Assembly: GCA_018895675.1 (NCBI GenBank)
Contig: JAHIOG010000360.1
Coordinates: forward strand, 1 to 7,191
DNA from: a bacterium
GTDB lineage: Bacteria; Fidelibacterota; UBA2242
Reading direction: 5' to 3'
Length of the DNA stretch: 7,191 bases
The notes beneath the pieces were generated by a model. The model was given only the letters and a program-made list of their open reading frames with translations. It made no database searches and was not told the DNA's origin. How positions within the stretch are numbered: the stretch's first letter is position 1; each line of letters starts with the position of its first letter. This document shows positions 6,007 through 7,191 of the stretch, one piece after another. The position numbers and the translations under genes were made by a program.

Positions 6007-6025
6007 TTACTGATCACCGATAACC
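6007..6025. repeat. Inverted copy of the heptamer-array sequence
   Basis: TTACTGATCACCGATAACC. Its reverse complement, GGTTATCGGTGATCAGTAA, matches the array at 5468-5486 at 16 of 19 positions, and its first 16 bases match 5489-5504 at 14 of 16. It lies ten bases beyond the stop of the SDR gene (6036) and faces the array across the four-helix-bundle gene, so the two form imperfect inverted repeats bounding a segment of about 577 bases. Confidence 0.75.
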
Positions 6026-6035
6026 ATCCCCTATA

Positions 6036-6890
6036 TCACCCAAATATCACTTTCTTCACCAGCCACTCATTTAATCTCCACGGGAAAAAACGCCTGAAAT
6101 AATAGCGGAGTTTAGCATTTGGACCAATGACATTCCGGAAAGGCGGATTTTTTGCAACAATCAGAGATTCGATTAATTTAGCGACTTCATTCGGATCACT
6201 TTTCAGAGTTTCATTCCGTTCAAGGTATTTTTTATACAATTTCTGCGTGTATTCGTAGTTTGGACTTTCGGGATCCATCGCCTTTTCAGCAAAACGGGTA
6301 TTCGTGTTCAGTACTTCAGTCGGATAAGGACCCGGTTCGATCAACAGAACCTGGATTCCGAACAGAGACAGTTCCTGTCGCAGGCTTTCCGAAAATCCTT
6401 CCAGCGCCCATTTACTGGTGTTATAAGCGCCCATGCCCGGCGTTGCCGTCAAACCCGCCACGCTGGAAATATTAATAATTTTAGCAGATGAACTCTTCCG
6501 CAATAATGGAAGCGACAGACGGATCATATTCAGCACGCCAAAAAAATTCGTCTCCAGCTGGTCCCGGTATTCCTTATCACTCAGATCTTCAAAAAAGCCG
6601 CCGATTCCGTAGCCGGCATTATTGACCAACACCTCCATAAGCCCATACCTTTCAGAAATGTCATTTAGACATGCCTCGATAGATTTTATATCGGTTACAT
6701 CCAGCTGGTGAACTGTCAATGATAACTTATGGCGTTCGATCGCCTCATCAAGCGCTCCCCGTTTGGCAAGATTGCGCATTGTGGCAACGACTTCATATCC
6801 TCTCTGCGCCAGATGGATGGAAGCCAATAATCCAAATCCGCTGGAACAGCCGGTGATTAAGACGACTTTTTTCTGTTTTTCAGATTTCAT
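6036..6890 (-). CDS. Classical short-chain dehydrogenase/reductase (SDR), NADP(H)-type
   Basis: 284 residues, the usual size for a classical SDR. The Rossmann fold begins with VVLITGCSSGFG (TGxxxGxG at 13-20). Arg39 after the second strand (VVATMRN) favours NADP(H) over NAD(H). LDVTD (63-67) binds adenine, and NNAG (90-93) is intact. The catalytic set is complete: Asn115, Ser143 in NISSVAG, Tyr156 and Lys160 in YNTSK. EPGPYPTE (185-192) is the PG motif. The C-terminal 90 residues are the variable substrate-binding part and end in a basic and aromatic tail. The overall style resembles the retinol-dehydrogenase/17-beta-hydroxysteroid-like branch, but the substrate cannot be read from the sequence. 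The ATG at 6890 has GGAG four bases upstream, a rather short spacing. It appears to be transcribed alone, convergent to the GH18 gene. Confidence 0.95.
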   Translation of the reverse strand: MKSEKQKKVVLITGCSSGFGLLASIHLAQRGYEVVATMRNLAKRGALDEAIERHKLSLTVHQLDVTDIKSIEACLNDISERYGLMEVLVNNAGYGIGGFFEDLSDKEYRDQLETNFFGVLNMIRLSLPLLRKSSSAKIINISSVAGLTATPGMGAYNTSKWALEGFSESLRQELSLFGIQVLLIEPGPYPTEVLNTNTRFAEKAMDPESPNYEYTQKLYKKYLERNETLKSDPNEVAKLIESLIVAKNPPFRNVIGPNAKLRYYFRRFFPWRLNEWLVKKVIFG

Positions 6891-7070
6891 ACTACTCCAA
6901 ATATTTTAGAAGATTTCAATTACAAAACGTAAAGTCATAATTGCTCATTTATATTAGTCCGGAAAATTCATATTTCCAAGCCGCATATGAGCTCCCGGCA
7001 CATATACTATAAATGAAAAATCCATTACATATTCACCTGATATTTTTGCTTATTAAACCGGCATGTAAAA

Positions 7071-7191
7071 ATCAACGTTATTACCATTGGAGTATGAAGC
7101 GTGTCTCTTTCTTGTGTTAACCTACATAAACTACATTAACCTATGTTAACTCTTGTATCTAAAGTTAACTTATGTTAATTTATCAACGTTA
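7071..7191. repeat. 10-bp direct repeat ATCAACGTTA at 7071-7080 and 7182-7191
   Basis: The same ten bases occur twice, 111 bases apart (start to start); the second copy touches the right edge of the window, so the true match may be longer. The interval contains the TTAAC/GTTAA cluster. AACGTT at its centre is self-complementary. Confidence 0.6.
7117..7178. repeat. Cluster of TTAAC-N4-GTTAA inverted repeats (possible operators)
   Basis: Two clean copies of a 14-base dyad: TTAAC-CTAT-GTTAA (7136-7149) and TTAAC-TTAT-GTTAA (7165-7178), 29 bases apart, with a weaker half-copy TTAAC-CTAC-ATAAA at 7117-7130. The words GTTAAC, TTAAC and ACATTAAC recur throughout. The form and spacing would suit a dimeric repressor or activator binding upstream of a gene to the right, but no protein is known to match, and the interpretation is inference. 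Confidence 0.55.

Larger units (their letters stand above)
6891..7191. other. Non-coding region upstream of the SDR gene, to the right edge
   Basis: 301 bases without a convincing gene. The left part (6891-6990) must carry the SDR promoter on the minus strand; TAAAAT about 16 bases before the ATG and AT-rich words further up are suggestive, but no well-spaced pair is clear. The right part (7071-7191) contains the repeats listed separately. The longest plus-strand frame (7013-7120, 35 codons) has no ribosome site and no coding features. Confidence 0.5.

Noticed and set aside
5507..6025. 23S rRNA intervening sequence
   Set aside because: The encoded protein belongs to the IVS/S23 family, but the flanks are protein genes and no rRNA sequence is present, so this is a stand-alone member.
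5449..6025. Insertion sequence with transposase
   Set aside because: The only gene between the inverted repeats is the four-helix-bundle gene; no transposase motif and no clear target-site duplication is seen, so only a repeat-bounded unit is claimed.
7013..7120. Short plus-strand frame of 35 codons in the right-hand non-coding region
   Set aside because: No ribosome site, no coding-like composition, and its stop falls in the TTAAC repeat cluster.

Overview
The window is chromosomal sequence of moderate-to-low GC, probably from the Fibrobacteres-Chlorobi-Bacteroidetes (FCB) side of the bacterial tree: a KSB1-, Caldithrix-, Ignavibacteria- or Marinimicrobia-like lineage. The main reasons are a secreted multidomain hydrolase ending in a type IX-secretion/FlgD-like C-terminal domain (a NYPNP start and an SGVYFIRA near-end motif), an ECF sigma/anti-sigma pair followed by an unfamiliar envelope protein, and a free-standing four-helix-bundle (S23/IVS-type) gene bordered by short degenerate repeats. 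No rRNA, tRNA, transposase or CRISPR array is visible. The taxonomic placement is inference from gene style.

Layout. Positions 2-193 (+) are the last 63 codons of a gene resembling the DUF4416 family. Convergent to it, across an 18-base gap, is a tightly packed minus-strand operon read from right to left: an ECF sigma factor (2828-2229), a membrane-spanning zinc-finger (ZAS) anti-sigma factor (2239-1574, overlapping the sigma gene by 11 bases), and a 450-residue envelope protein (1564-212) with two diverged copies of one unnamed domain. The order and spacing suggest one transcript. The anti-sigma protein would hold the sigma factor at the membrane, and the third protein is either the sensor partner or an effector.

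Divergent from this operon, across about 140 AT-rich bases, is a large secreted protein (2971-5439, +): signal peptide, GH18 catalytic barrel with an intact DGVNIDFE motif, fibronectin type III domain, glutamine-amidotransferase-like domain, and sorting domain. It probably acts on an amino-sugar polymer (chitin or peptidoglycan) outside the cell.

Positions 5440-6035, between the convergent GH18 and SDR genes, are the most unusual part. They hold an 8-unit degenerate heptamer array (5449-5504), a four-helix-bundle gene ending 3 bases from the array (5860-5507, -), and an inverted copy of the array sequence (6007-6025) 10 bases from the end of the SDR gene. The gene itself carries a 15-bp in-frame palindrome (5668-5682), and its first helix looks eroded. 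This looks like a repeat-bounded genetic unit sitting in a convergent gap.

The remaining gene is a classical NADP(H)-type short-chain dehydrogenase (6890-6036, -). The last 301 bases carry no convincing gene, but they contain a cluster of TTAAC-N4-GTTAA inverted repeats and a 10-bp direct repeat running off the right edge.
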